64,000 nucleotides of DNA from JBGAKG01 sp044224495 (GTDB lineage: Bacteria > Myxococcota_A > Polyangia > Polyangiales > Polyangiaceae). The notes under the pieces are model-generated. The model had not been told where the DNA came from and did not search any database. It saw only the letters and a list, made by a program, of their open reading frames with translations. Of this stretch, positions 56,529-63,464 are shown one piece after another; within the stretch, counting starts at the first letter, position 1; each line of letters starts with the position of its first letter. Position numbers and translations under genes: made by a program. The stretch covers positions 1-64,000 of the forward strand of contig JBGAKG010000009.1 in the NCBI GenBank assembly GCA_044224495.1, given 5' to 3'.

Positions 56529-57410
56529 TCATGCACTCGCCAGGTAGCGCCCGACCACGCGCTGGCAGTAGTCCAGGTAGGCACGGACGACGCGCGAGGG
56601 TTGCTGCTGGCGTTGGTAGAGCAGGCTCACCTCTCGTTCCGGGAAGGGGTGCTCGGGCAGCAGCGCGACGAGGCGCCCGTCGCGCAGCGCTTCGGTCGCC
56701 AGAAATGGAGGAAGCTCGGTGACGACGTCTCCTTGGAGCGCGCGCTGGCGCAGATGAAGGTAGTCGTTGACGGCGAGGACCGCCGTCGGCTCGATCTCTC
56801 GCTCGCCGAGGCGCCAAGACCGATGCGTGTTCGCGTCGCGGACCCACACCGCGGCGGGTAGCGCAAGCAGCGCGTCGTGGCTCGTCGGCGTCCCGAATCG
56901 CTCGAGCAGCTTGGGGCTCGCGACCAAGAGGTGCCGGTACCGAAAGAGACGCTTCGCCACGAGGCTCTCGTGAACGACGGGCCCGATGCGCAACGCGATG
57001 TCGATGCCTTCGATGCTCAGGTCGACGGCGCGCTCGGTCGTGTAGACGACCACCTGGATATCGGGATGCTCTCGCTGAAACTCGGCGAGCAGCTCCCACC
57101 ACGGCTCGAACGACGGTGGAATCGACAGCCGAAGGCGTCCCTTCAGGACGTTCTGGTGGCTCGTCACCGCGAGCTCCGCCTCGTTCAGCGCGTCGATGCC
57201 GCGGCTGGCGTGCTCGTACAGCAGCATGCCCGCATCCGTGAGCTTCGTGCCGCGCGCGCTTCGCTCGAGGAGTTGGACGGCGAGCTCTTCCTCCAGCTGG
57301 CGGACGTTTCGGCTGAGGGTCGCGAGGGGCACCTGCGTCTTTGCAGCCGCGGCCGAGAGGCTCCCGGCTCGAACGACGGCGACGAACATCTGGGCGGCCT
57401 TCAGGTCCAA
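56529..57410 (-). CDS. LysR family transcriptional regulator
   Basis: The 293-residue product has the LysR winged helix (1-60, MDLKAAQMFVAVVRAGSLSAAAAKTQVPLATLSRNVRQLEEELAVQLLER) and a complete binding domain (LKGRLRLSIPPSFEPWWELLAEF..., IEGIDIALRIG) to the end. It is divergent from a SnoaL-Gfo/Idh operon 118 bp away, which is the likely target. The regulator type often governs oxidoreductases for small organic substrates. Confidence 0.92.
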   Translation of the reverse strand: MDLKAAQMFVAVVRAGSLSAAAAKTQVPLATLSRNVRQLEEELAVQLLERSARGTKLTDAGMLLYEHASRGIDALNEAELAVTSHQNVLKGRLRLSIPPSFEPWWELLAEFQREHPDIQVVVYTTERAVDLSIEGIDIALRIGPVVHESLVAKRLFRYRHLLVASPKLLERFGTPTSHDALLALPAAVWVRDANTHRSWRLGEREIEPTAVLAVNDYLHLRQRALQGDVVTELPPFLATEALRDGRLVALLPEHPFPEREVSLLYQRQQQPSRVVRAYLDYCQRVVGRYLASA

Positions 57411-57528
57411 GCGGTGCCTTCCATATTTGAGAGGAAGATTACCGATGTTCGCCCTGCCGCGTCAAATGCGAGAGGCCTATCTCTGATCTCCACAGCGGGA
57501 CGTCACCGCTGCCGAACGGAGAAAAGCC

Positions 57529-57915
57529 ATGACCCTCAAGGACCTGATCCAGACGTACGCGGCCGCACTCAACGCAAACGACCTCGAGAAGATTCTCGCG
57601 CTCTACGGCAGCGAACCCGCCTTCATGCCGCAGCACGCGCCGGCGCTGGTAGGCCGAGACGCCGTTCGCGCCGGGTATCGGCAGGTGTTCGACACCCTCA
57701 AGCTCGACATCCGGTTCGAGGTCCACGAGATCGAAGAGGCGGGAGACTGGGCGTGGGCTCGCACCAGCTCCGCCGGTCGTACGCGGATCCTCGCCGCGGG
57801 CGTCGAAGTCGCCGAAGGCAACAACGAGCTCTTCATCTTCCGGCGCGAGGGCGGCGAGTGGCGCATTCACCGCTACCTGTTCGCCACCAATCAGCCCCGC
57901 GCGAGCGCGTCGTGA
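57529..57915 (+). CDS. SnoaL-like domain protein
   Basis: The 128-residue product has a SnoaL/NTF2-like fold: TYAAALNANDLEKILALYGSEPAFMPQHAPALVGRDAVRAGYRQVFD, then a beta sheet ending EGGEWRIHRYLFATN. The cone-shaped pocket can be catalytic (isomerase or cyclase) or ligand-binding. A ribosome site (CGGAGAA) precedes ATG 57529. The next gene starts GTG in its stop codon. It is the first gene of a four-gene operon. Confidence 0.85.
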   Translation: MTLKDLIQTYAAALNANDLEKILALYGSEPAFMPQHAPALVGRDAVRAGYRQVFDTLKLDIRFEVHEIEEAGDWAWARTSSAGRTRILAAGVEVAEGNNELFIFRREGGEWRIHRYLFATNQPRASAS

Positions 57916-59012
57916 TTCGCCGACTTCGATTGGGTCTCGTCGGGGCCGATGCCGACGGCAAGGGGTGGGCTCCGATGGCGCACATTCCAGCCATCTCGGG
58001 GCTCGCGGAGCTGGAGCTCTCGGCCGTGTGTACGAGCCGCCCCGACTCAGCGGCGGCGGCAGCGAAGGCGTACGGCGTCGCGCGCGCGTTCCACGACGTG
58101 GCCGAGCTCGCGGCGAGCCCCGACGTCGACGCGGTGGCAGTGGTCGTCAGGGCCATCCACCACCACGCGGCCGTGCTCGCCGCGTTGAAGGCAGCAAAGC
58201 ACGTCTATTGCGAATGGCCGCTGGGAACGAGCCTCGAGCAGACTCGGGAGCTCGCTGCCGTCGCTCGTCGACAGGGCGTGGTGACCGCGGTGGGTCTGCA
58301 GGGGCGATCCACGCCGACGCTCCAGTACATCAAACAGCTCGTCGATGAAGGCTGGCTGGGTGAGGTGCTCTCGGTCGACGTGTCGGCGGTCGTGGCCGGA
58401 TCGACCGAGGCCACGTCACAGGCGCTCTGGGATTCGGAACGGAAGAAAGGCGCGCACTTCTTCAACGTGACCGGGGGCCACACCATCGACACGTTGCTGT
58501 TCTGCTGCGGCGCGTTGGCGCGGGTCAGCGCGCGGGTCTCGACGCAGATGAAGAAGGTTCGCTTCGCCGATACCGGCGAGGTCGCCGTCGTCGAGACCCC
58601 CGACACGGCGCTCTTCGTGGGCGAGCTCGCGAACGGCGCTGCGGTCTCCTACCGCGCCGTGACGGTCGCGACGGCGACGCCGGGTTGGCGAATGGAGCTG
58701 CAAGGCAGCAAGGGAAGGCTCGTGGCGACGACGCCCGTGCTGCCCCAGATCACGCCCGTCGAGCTCCGCGGTGCACGCGCCAACGATGCGCTGGCGGTGC
58801 TCGCCGTGCCTCCGCGGCTGAACGTCGTGCCGGAGACGATCGTCGGTCCTGCGCGCAACGTCGCTGGCCTCTACCGTGGCTTCGCTCGGGCCATCGATGA
58901 GCACGGCGCGTTCGAACCCGACTTCGCTCACGCGGTCGTGGTGCACGAAGTCCTGGAGTCGCTCGTGCGTTCTTCACGCGAAGGGCGCGCGGTCGCGGTG
59001 GAGGCTGCATGA
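57912..59012 (+). CDS. Gfo/Idh/MocA family oxidoreductase
   Basis: The 366-residue product has a Rossmann domain at 1-130 (RLRLGLVGADADGKGWAPMAHIPAI..., HVYCEWPLGTSLEQTRELAAVAR) and a C-terminal alpha/beta domain (from about 145) with GGHTIDTLLF. The EKP motif of the family reads EWP, so the catalytic Lys is replaced by Trp. Closest in style are Gal80-like and galactose-dehydrogenase-like members. It may act as an NAD(P)-binding sensor rather than an active dehydrogenase. GTG 57912 overlaps the SnoaL stop. Confidence 0.87.
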   Translation: MIRRLRLGLVGADADGKGWAPMAHIPAISGLAELELSAVCTSRPDSAAAAAKAYGVARAFHDVAELAASPDVDAVAVVVRAIHHHAAVLAALKAAKHVYCEWPLGTSLEQTRELAAVARRQGVVTAVGLQGRSTPTLQYIKQLVDEGWLGEVLSVDVSAVVAGSTEATSQALWDSERKKGAHFFNVTGGHTIDTLLFCCGALARVSARVSTQMKKVRFADTGEVAVVETPDTALFVGELANGAAVSYRAVTVATATPGWRMELQGSKGRLVATTPVLPQITPVELRGARANDALAVLAVPPRLNVVPETIVGPARNVAGLYRGFARAIDEHGAFEPDFAHAVVVHEVLESLVRSSREGRAVAVEAA

Positions 59013-59428
59013 ACCGGCGGGTCATGTTCCGCGTCGCAGCAGTGCTGTGGGCGATGTGGGGACTTCTTCATCTCGCGGCTGGGCTCAGCGTGATGAGTGT
59101 GTTCGCACGCGGGGTCACCGGTGTGCCCGAGTCGGTGAGGGTGAGCGTGATGGGGGGCGAGGTGCCCTTCGAGGTCAGGCGCAGCCTCGCGGAGCACGAG
59201 TTCAACAACAGCTGGTTCGGCCTCGTCGTGCTCGTGGGCAGCGTTCTGGTTTGGAGCGGCAGGCGCACCGGCGTGCTCCTCTGCACCATCGTGGGCGGGC
59301 TCGCGCATCTCGGCTTCACCCTCTTCCAGGTTCTCCCCGGCGCCTCGAACGCGGTCGGGGTCGCGATGACCTTCGTGGCAGCATCCGCGGTCGTACTGAG
59401 TCTACTCTGCCCCTTCCGCACACCATGA
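59009..59428 (+). CDS. Four-helix membrane protein, unknown function
   Basis: The 139-residue product has four hydrophobic segments (about 8-30, 68-86, 90-108, 115-134) and a conserved-looking stretch RRSLAEHEFNNSWFGLVVL. It starts in the stop codon of the Gfo/Idh gene, and its own stop overlaps the GNAT gene start (ATGA). It is the third gene of the operon. The function is unknown. Confidence 0.75.
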   Translation: MNRRVMFRVAAVLWAMWGLLHLAAGLSVMSVFARGVTGVPESVRVSVMGGEVPFEVRRSLAEHEFNNSWFGLVVLVGSVLVWSGRRTGVLLCTIVGGLAHLGFTLFQVLPGASNAVGVAMTFVAASAVVLSLLCPFRTP

Positions 59429-59931
59429 CCGCCGAACCGTCCGAACCGTGCCGCTCGACGCGCTTGGTCGCCGCGACGCCTGCTCATTTCGACTGGATGA
59501 GGCGCCGGGCTGCCGGCAATCACCACGGCGATCTTCGCTTGCCACCCGATGGACTCGACTCACCCGAGGTGCTCGCGTGGATCGAGCGAACATCGATCGA
59601 AGTGGGCGCTGCGATCGGGCTGCCCACCGCCTGGCTCATCGTGTGCGGCAACGAGGTCGTGGGCCTGATCAGCTTCAAAGACTCGCCCCGCCCCGGTGTG
59701 GCCGAGATTGGCTACGGAGTTGCGGCGGAGCGACGAGGGCGGGGCCACGCGACCGCAGCCGTCGCGCTCCTCATCACCCACGCGAACGAGCGCGGGCTGG
59801 AGCTGGTCGCGGAGACGAACACGGCGAACGAGCCGTCACGGATCGTACTGGAGCGCAACGGATTCGAGCGGTGCGGCGAGCGGGTGGACCCCGAGGAAGG
59901 GCTACTCGTTCTGTGGCGTCGAAAGAGGTAG
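59425..59931 (+). CDS. GNAT family N-acetyltransferase
   Basis: The 168-residue product has the GNAT core: LVAATPAHFDWM at the start, VGLISFKDSPRPGVAEIGYGVAAERRGRGHATAAVALLITHA with the acetyl-CoA motif RGRGHA, and ANEPSRIVLERNGFERCGER near the end. The acceptor is unknown, and could be an amino group on a small molecule or a ribosomal protein. It is the last gene of the operon; a perfect palindrome AGCACGCGCGTGCT (59930-59943) spans its stop. Confidence 0.87.
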   Translation: MTAEPSEPCRSTRLVAATPAHFDWMRRRAAGNHHGDLRLPPDGLDSPEVLAWIERTSIEVGAAIGLPTAWLIVCGNEVVGLISFKDSPRPGVAEIGYGVAAERRGRGHATAAVALLITHANERGLELVAETNTANEPSRIVLERNGFERCGERVDPEEGLLVLWRRKR

Positions 59932-59978
59932 CACGCGCGTGCTCGCGGAGACCGTAGGAGTCATCGATGCGGGCGTCG

Positions 59979-61760
59979 TCACGGCGCCGCCTCGACGCGT
60001 GGCGCCTCGGTCGGCGCGAAGAAGTCCAGGCGCGGTTGTGCCTCGGCCGGCGCGGCCCAGGGGACGACGGCGACTCGAGGCGCGAGTGTGGTCACCTCGG
60101 CGTGGAACCGGGCCTCGCTCGCACGCCGCCGCACGAGCACGGGATCGGTGACCGTGAGCGGCGTCAGGCTCTGGTTGATCACCCAGCCGAAGGGCCGAAT
60201 GTCGGCGCGCTCGAGGTCACGCTGGAGCGCCGCCGCCTCGTGAACGGGCGTTGCCTCGGGCAGCGTGACGAGGAGGATCTTGGTGAAACCCGGGTCGCGC
60301 AGGCGCGGCAGCAGGCGCCGGACCTCTTCAGGGGCCGAGCCCGAGGTCCGAAGCACCTCGCGGTGGTACGACTCGGCCGCGTCGAGCAGGAGCAGCGTGT
60401 GCCCCGTGGGCGCCGTATCGATGACGACGAACCCGTGCTCGCCTTCGTCGACGATGCGCGCGAACGCCCGAAAGACGGCGATCTCCTCGGTGCAAGGGCT
60501 GCGCAGGTCTTCTTCGAGCAGCGCGCGTCCCGCGGCGTCGAGGTTCGCGCCCGCCGTCCGCAGCACCTCCTCGGAGTAGGCACGCGTCTCGGCCGCGGGA
60601 TCGATGCGGCTCACACGGATGCCGTCGACCGCTGCTCCGAGGGTCTCTTGGACGTGGGCGGCGGGGTCCGTCGTCGTCAGATGCACCTCGTGCCCACGGC
60701 GCGCGAGCTCGACGGCCACGTTGACGGCGACCGACGTCTTGCCGACGCCTCCCTTGCCCATCGTCATGATCACGCCGCGACCGGAGGCTTCGAGCGCCGG
60801 CACGAGCGCAGCGAGCGAAGATGCCGGTGGCGCAGCGGTCGCTTCGAGTGCAGCCGTCACCGGCGCAGCGGACGAGGGCGCCTTACCGAAGAGCTGCCGT
60901 AGCGCTGCGATGCCGACGAGCCCGAACGGCAGGAGTGGGAGCTCGGTGCGCGACAGCCCGCGTAGCCCCACGGGCATGGTGACCATCGCATCGGTGCCTC
61001 GCCGCTCCATCGCCACCGCGACCTGGTCGGCCGGATCCTCCGCCCGGAACAGGCCGTTGATGACGAGCTCCTGTCGCTCGATCCCGAGCGCAGCGAGCTC
61101 GCCACGAGTCCGCTCGGCCTCGCGGAGCGCCGCGACGTCGGCTCTCGACACGAGCACGAGCGCGGTGCGGGAGCCGTCGATGAGCGCGGCACGCGAACCG
61201 TCGTAGAGCGCCTGCTGAGCCTTCAGACCGGCGAGCGGCCCGAGGCACGACGTGCCGCCCACGTTCGTCTCGAGGAAGCCGGTCCACGCGGCAGGCAGCT
61301 CGAGCAGGCGCAGCGTGTGCCCGGTGGGAGCCGTGTCGAAGACGACGTGATCGAAGTCCGCGGTCGCGCGCGCGTCACCGAGGAGCTTCGAGAACTCGTC
61401 GAACGCCGCGATCTCGACCGTGCAGGCACCCGAGAGCTGCTCCTCGATGCTGCGCACCGCGGCGTCCGGCAGCACGCCTCGGTACGGGCCGACCATCCGC
61501 TCGCGGTAGGCGTGCGCCGCAGCCTCGGGATCGATGTTGAGGGCGAAAAGGCCCCTCACGCCGGTCACCTCGCGCGGCTCACCCGCGAGCGGCGTCTCGA
61601 GCACCTCGTCGAGGTTGGAGGCCGGATCGGTGCTGACGAGGAGAACCCGCCGTCCCCGCTCCGCGAGCGCGATCGCCGTCGCGCAGGCCACGCTCGTCTT
61701 GCCGACGCCGCCCTTGCCCGTGAAGAAGAGGTTCCGGGGAGCGCGTTCGAGGAATTCCAT
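59979..61760 (-). CDS. arsA: Arsenite-stimulated ATPase ArsA (tandem type)
   Basis: The 593-residue product is a full two-half ArsA. P-loops GKGGVGKT lie at 15-22 and 335-342; DTAPTGHT signatures follow in each half. The three metalloid ligands are present at Cys113, Cys172 and Cys423, matching the known positions of the plasmid enzyme. ArsA normally docks on the ArsB permease to power arsenite efflux; no arsB or acr3 lies in this window, so the partner must be elsewhere. It is the last gene of arsR-arsD-arsA. Confidence 0.95.
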   Translation of the reverse strand: MEFLERAPRNLFFTGKGGVGKTSVACATAIALAERGRRVLLVSTDPASNLDEVLETPLAGEPREVTGVRGLFALNIDPEAAAHAYRERMVGPYRGVLPDAAVRSIEEQLSGACTVEIAAFDEFSKLLGDARATADFDHVVFDTAPTGHTLRLLELPAAWTGFLETNVGGTSCLGPLAGLKAQQALYDGSRAALIDGSRTALVLVSRADVAALREAERTRGELAALGIERQELVINGLFRAEDPADQVAVAMERRGTDAMVTMPVGLRGLSRTELPLLPFGLVGIAALRQLFGKAPSSAAPVTAALEATAAPPASSLAALVPALEASGRGVIMTMGKGGVGKTSVAVNVAVELARRGHEVHLTTTDPAAHVQETLGAAVDGIRVSRIDPAAETRAYSEEVLRTAGANLDAAGRALLEEDLRSPCTEEIAVFRAFARIVDEGEHGFVVIDTAPTGHTLLLLDAAESYHREVLRTSGSAPEEVRRLLPRLRDPGFTKILLVTLPEATPVHEAAALQRDLERADIRPFGWVINQSLTPLTVTDPVLVRRRASEARFHAEVTTLAPRVAVVPWAAPAEAQPRLDFFAPTEAPRVEAAP

Positions 61761-61770
61761 GACGCGCTCC

Positions 61771-62160
61771 TCAGCAACAACTGGTCTTCGACTTCGCTCC
61801 AGTGCTCGGACCGCAGCACCCGCTCGAAGCGGCTGGCGCGACGTCGAGCTTCTTCACCACGACCCCGGCGAGCGCGGCGAGGGTCTCTCGCGAGGGGTAG
61901 GCCCCCTCGACCGCGATGCGGTCGCCCACCAACACGAGCGGGAGCACCTCGGTGCCACGCCCGAGTGCCTCCTTCACGGCCGGGGTCTCCGCAAACGCGG
62001 CAGGCTGCTGCGACAGGTTGAAGCGCTCGACCGTGACGCCCTGCTTCTGGAGCCAGTCGACGTCCGCTGCGAAGCGGGCGAGCTCGGGATCGACGCTCGG
62101 ACCGCAGACGCCCGTCGAGCAGCACATGGCGGGGTCGAACACGCGGAGGGTCACGGACAT
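61771..62160 (-). CDS. arsD: Arsenical chaperone ArsD
   Basis: The 129-residue product is ArsD, which hands arsenite to ArsA. The essential cysteines Cys13, Cys14 and Cys19 lie in DPAMCCSTGVCG. Two further vicinal pairs (Cys115-116 and Cys128-129) match the C-terminal pairs of plasmid ArsD. The stop lies 10 bp before the arsA start. An ArsR-type operator lies 19 bp upstream of the start, so this gene may have its own promoter in addition to the one ahead of arsR. Confidence 0.95.
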   Translation of the reverse strand: MSVTLRVFDPAMCCSTGVCGPSVDPELARFAADVDWLQKQGVTVERFNLSQQPAAFAETPAVKEALGRGTEVLPLVLVGDRIAVEGAYPSRETLAALAGVVVKKLDVAPAASSGCCGPSTGAKSKTSCC

Positions 62161-62178
62161 GGGAGCTTCCTTTCATTC

Positions 62179-62194
62179 ATCGTCGATGGACGAT
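62179..62194. promoter_or_regulatory. ArsR-type operator upstream of arsD
   Basis: ATCGTC-GATG-GACGAT is a perfect inverted repeat between arsR and arsD. It matches the sites at 62565 and 34762 (shared form CATCGTCGA, then ACGATA). It suggests separate control of arsD-arsA. Confidence 0.65.
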
Positions 62195-62218
62195 ATTGGG
62201 TGCGAGCGAAGGCCGCCT

Positions 62219-62566
62219 TCAGAGCCCCCCGACGAGCGCACGCAGGCGACGGAGCGCGTGCGGCTCGATGCAGTAGCAGACCCGCGGCCCGTCCACCTCA
62301 CCGCGGATGATGCCGGCGTCCTTGAGCACCTTGAGGTGCTGGGAGACCGTGGACTGTGCGAGGGGAAGCTCGTCCACGATGTCCCCGCAGATGCAGGCGT
62401 TCTTGCGGATCAGGATGCGGACGATCTTGACCCGAGCTGGGTGGGCGAGCGCCTTCGTGAGCGCGGCCAGCTCCTCATCCGCCTCATCGCCCTCGACCGG
62501 GCGAAGGTCGGGCTGCTCCTTCGCAGGCGGGCAGCAGGGCTCGGAGGCCTGGGAGGTCGCCTTCAT
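62219..62566 (-). CDS. arsR: Arsenic-responsive repressor ArsR
   Basis: The 115-residue winged-helix repressor (KALAHPARVKIVRILIRKNACICGDIVDELPLAQSTVSQHLKVLKDAGII) has cysteines in the right places for arsenite sensing: Cys58 and Cys60 in ACICGD, Cys97 and Cys99 in RVCYCIEP, and an extra pair Cys11-Cys12 near the N-terminus. It should repress the ars operon via the sites at 62565 and 62179. Its ATG overlaps the stop of the truncated NAD(P)-binding gene (ATGA). A close paralogue without these cysteines lies at 34446-34763. Confidence 0.93.
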   Translation of the reverse strand: MKATSQASEPCCPPAKEQPDLRPVEGDEADEELAALTKALAHPARVKIVRILIRKNACICGDIVDELPLAQSTVSQHLKVLKDAGIIRGEVDGPRVCYCIEPHALRRLRALVGGL

Positions 62567-62781
62567 CGTCGATATACGATAAGCACGGCGCGGCCCCCGT
62601 CAATGGTCATGAGCTGGTCCTTCACCAGCTCGACGCCGGGCGGGGCCTGGACCGCCCCGGGCTTGCGCACGAGCGCACGGACCGTGTGGCCGCGCTGCGC
62701 AGCCTGTTCGAGGAGGTGCAACCCCGTCCGACCACTGCCACCGATGATGAGGAGCTTCGCCATGTCCAAAAGGGTAGTCAT
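62563..62781 (-). pseudogene. Truncated NmrA/SDR-type NAD(P)-binding gene
   Basis: The 72-residue frame begins with a good dinucleotide-binding fold (MAKLLIIGGSGRTGLHLLEQAAQRGHTVRALVRKP) and is normal up to about PPGVELVKDQL, then ends within 15 residues. Full NmrA-like proteins have 200-300. The end (MTIDGGRAVLIVYRR) vaguely recalls the C-terminus of classical SDRs, as if two genes were joined by deletion, but this is weak. The last bases overlap arsR. HxlR genes are often divergent from intact versions, as the neighbour here is. Confidence 0.65.
62565..62580. promoter_or_regulatory. ArsR-type operator overlapping the arsR start codon
   Basis: ATCGTCGATATACGAT has 5-base inverted ends (ATCGT/ACGAT) and overlaps the arsR ATG, in the same position as the site at the paralogue 34762-34777. 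One base of the longer symmetric form is changed here. Confidence 0.6.
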
Positions 62782-62798
62782 GGCACTCTCATTTCGAC

Positions 62799-62807
62799 AG
62801 TACGTAC
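62799..62807. promoter_or_regulatory. GTACGTAC palindrome before the HxlR gene
   Basis: AGTACGTAC contains the perfect 8-base palindrome GTACGTAC. It lies in an AT-rich patch (ACATTTATGTTAG) between the HxlR gene and the truncated gene, 21 bp before the HxlR start. GTAC-type half-sites occur in HxlR operators, so it may be one. Confidence 0.35.
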
Positions 62808-62827
62808 ATTTATGTTAGTGCTACCGA

Positions 62828-63208
62828 ATGGCGAAGCTCGGCGATTTGCTCGGAGACTCCTACGCGCCCGACTGCCCCGGGCGGTCCGTGCTCGACCACG
62901 TCGTGTCGAAGTGGGGCATGCTCATCATGCTCGCGCTCGCCGAGCGCACCTACCGCTACGCCGAGCTGCGGCGGCGCGTGGGCGGCGTCAGCGAACGCAT
63001 GCTGGCCTTGACCCTCCGCACCCTGGAGGAGGACGGCTTCGTCGCACGGCGCGACTACGGCGAGGTGCCCCCGCGCGTCGAGTATTCGCTCACGCCCTTG
63101 GGCCGCGGGCTGGCGGAGCACCTCGACGCGCTCGGCCGGTGGATCGCGACGAACACGTCCAAGGTGCTCGCGGCGCGGGCGAAGCATCGTCAGCGCACCG
63201 CGAAGTAG
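62828..63208 (+). CDS. HxlR family transcriptional regulator
   Basis: The 126-residue product has the HxlR winged helix: CPGRSVLDHVVSKWGMLIMLALAERTYRYAELRRRVGGVSERMLALTLRTLEEDGFVARRDYGEVPPRVEYSLTPLG. The conserved N-terminal Cys16 (APDCPG) is present; in redox-sensing HxlR proteins it is the reactive thiol. It is divergent from a truncated NAD(P)-binding gene, the remains of its likely target. Its stop lies 20 bp from the tRNA gene end. Confidence 0.9.
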   Translation: MAKLGDLLGDSYAPDCPGRSVLDHVVSKWGMLIMLALAERTYRYAELRRRVGGVSERMLALTLRTLEEDGFVARRDYGEVPPRVEYSLTPLGRGLAEHLDALGRWIATNTSKVLAARAKHRQRTAK

Positions 63209-63227
63209 GCGTGCGCCGCCTCGAAGA

Positions 63228-63303
63228 TGGCTCCGACTGCAGGACTCGAACCTGCGACCCGGCGGTTAACAGCCGCCTGCTCTACCAACTGAGCTAAGTC
63301 GGA
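63228..63303 (-). tRNA. tRNA-Asn (anticodon GTT), CCA encoded
   Basis: On the minus strand the acceptor stem TCCGACT pairs with AGTCGGA, the D arm has AGCTCAGTTGGTAGAGC, the anticodon loop is CTGTTAA with GTT, and the T arm has GCAGGTTCGAGTCCTGC. The 3' CCA is encoded. The total length is 76 bases. It is convergent with the HxlR gene. Confidence 0.95.
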
Positions 63304-63319
63304 AAATATCGGCACCGGG

Positions 63320-63348
63320 TTGCTACAACCCGCGCCCCCAAAGGTCAA
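63320..63348 (-). promoter_or_regulatory. Predicted promoter of tRNA-Asn
   Basis: On the minus strand TTGACC (63343-63348), 17 bp, then TAGCAA (63320-63325), with the tRNA 5' end 17 bp beyond the -10. A hairpin-forming sequence CGGGTTG/CAACCCG (63316-63332) overlaps the -10. Confidence 0.45.
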
Positions 63349-63464
63349 GCGCCAACCCTTCGTACCGACGGGTGAAACGGTCGAGCCCGACGCTGGGCTC
63401 GCTCCCGCCCGCCGATTTCGTGATCCCGGACGCCCTCCGCACCGATGGGGGTCTGGAGGTCTCG

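Noticed and set aside
59979..62781. ars operon as a recent transposon cargo
   Set aside because: No transposase, terminal inverted repeats or target duplication are visible in the flanks. Only the truncated neighbour gene suggests a rearrangement.
63316..63332. CGGGTTG/CAACCCG hairpin considered as a terminator
   Set aside because: It lies upstream of the tRNA and overlaps its likely -10 element, and there is no plus-strand gene ending there.
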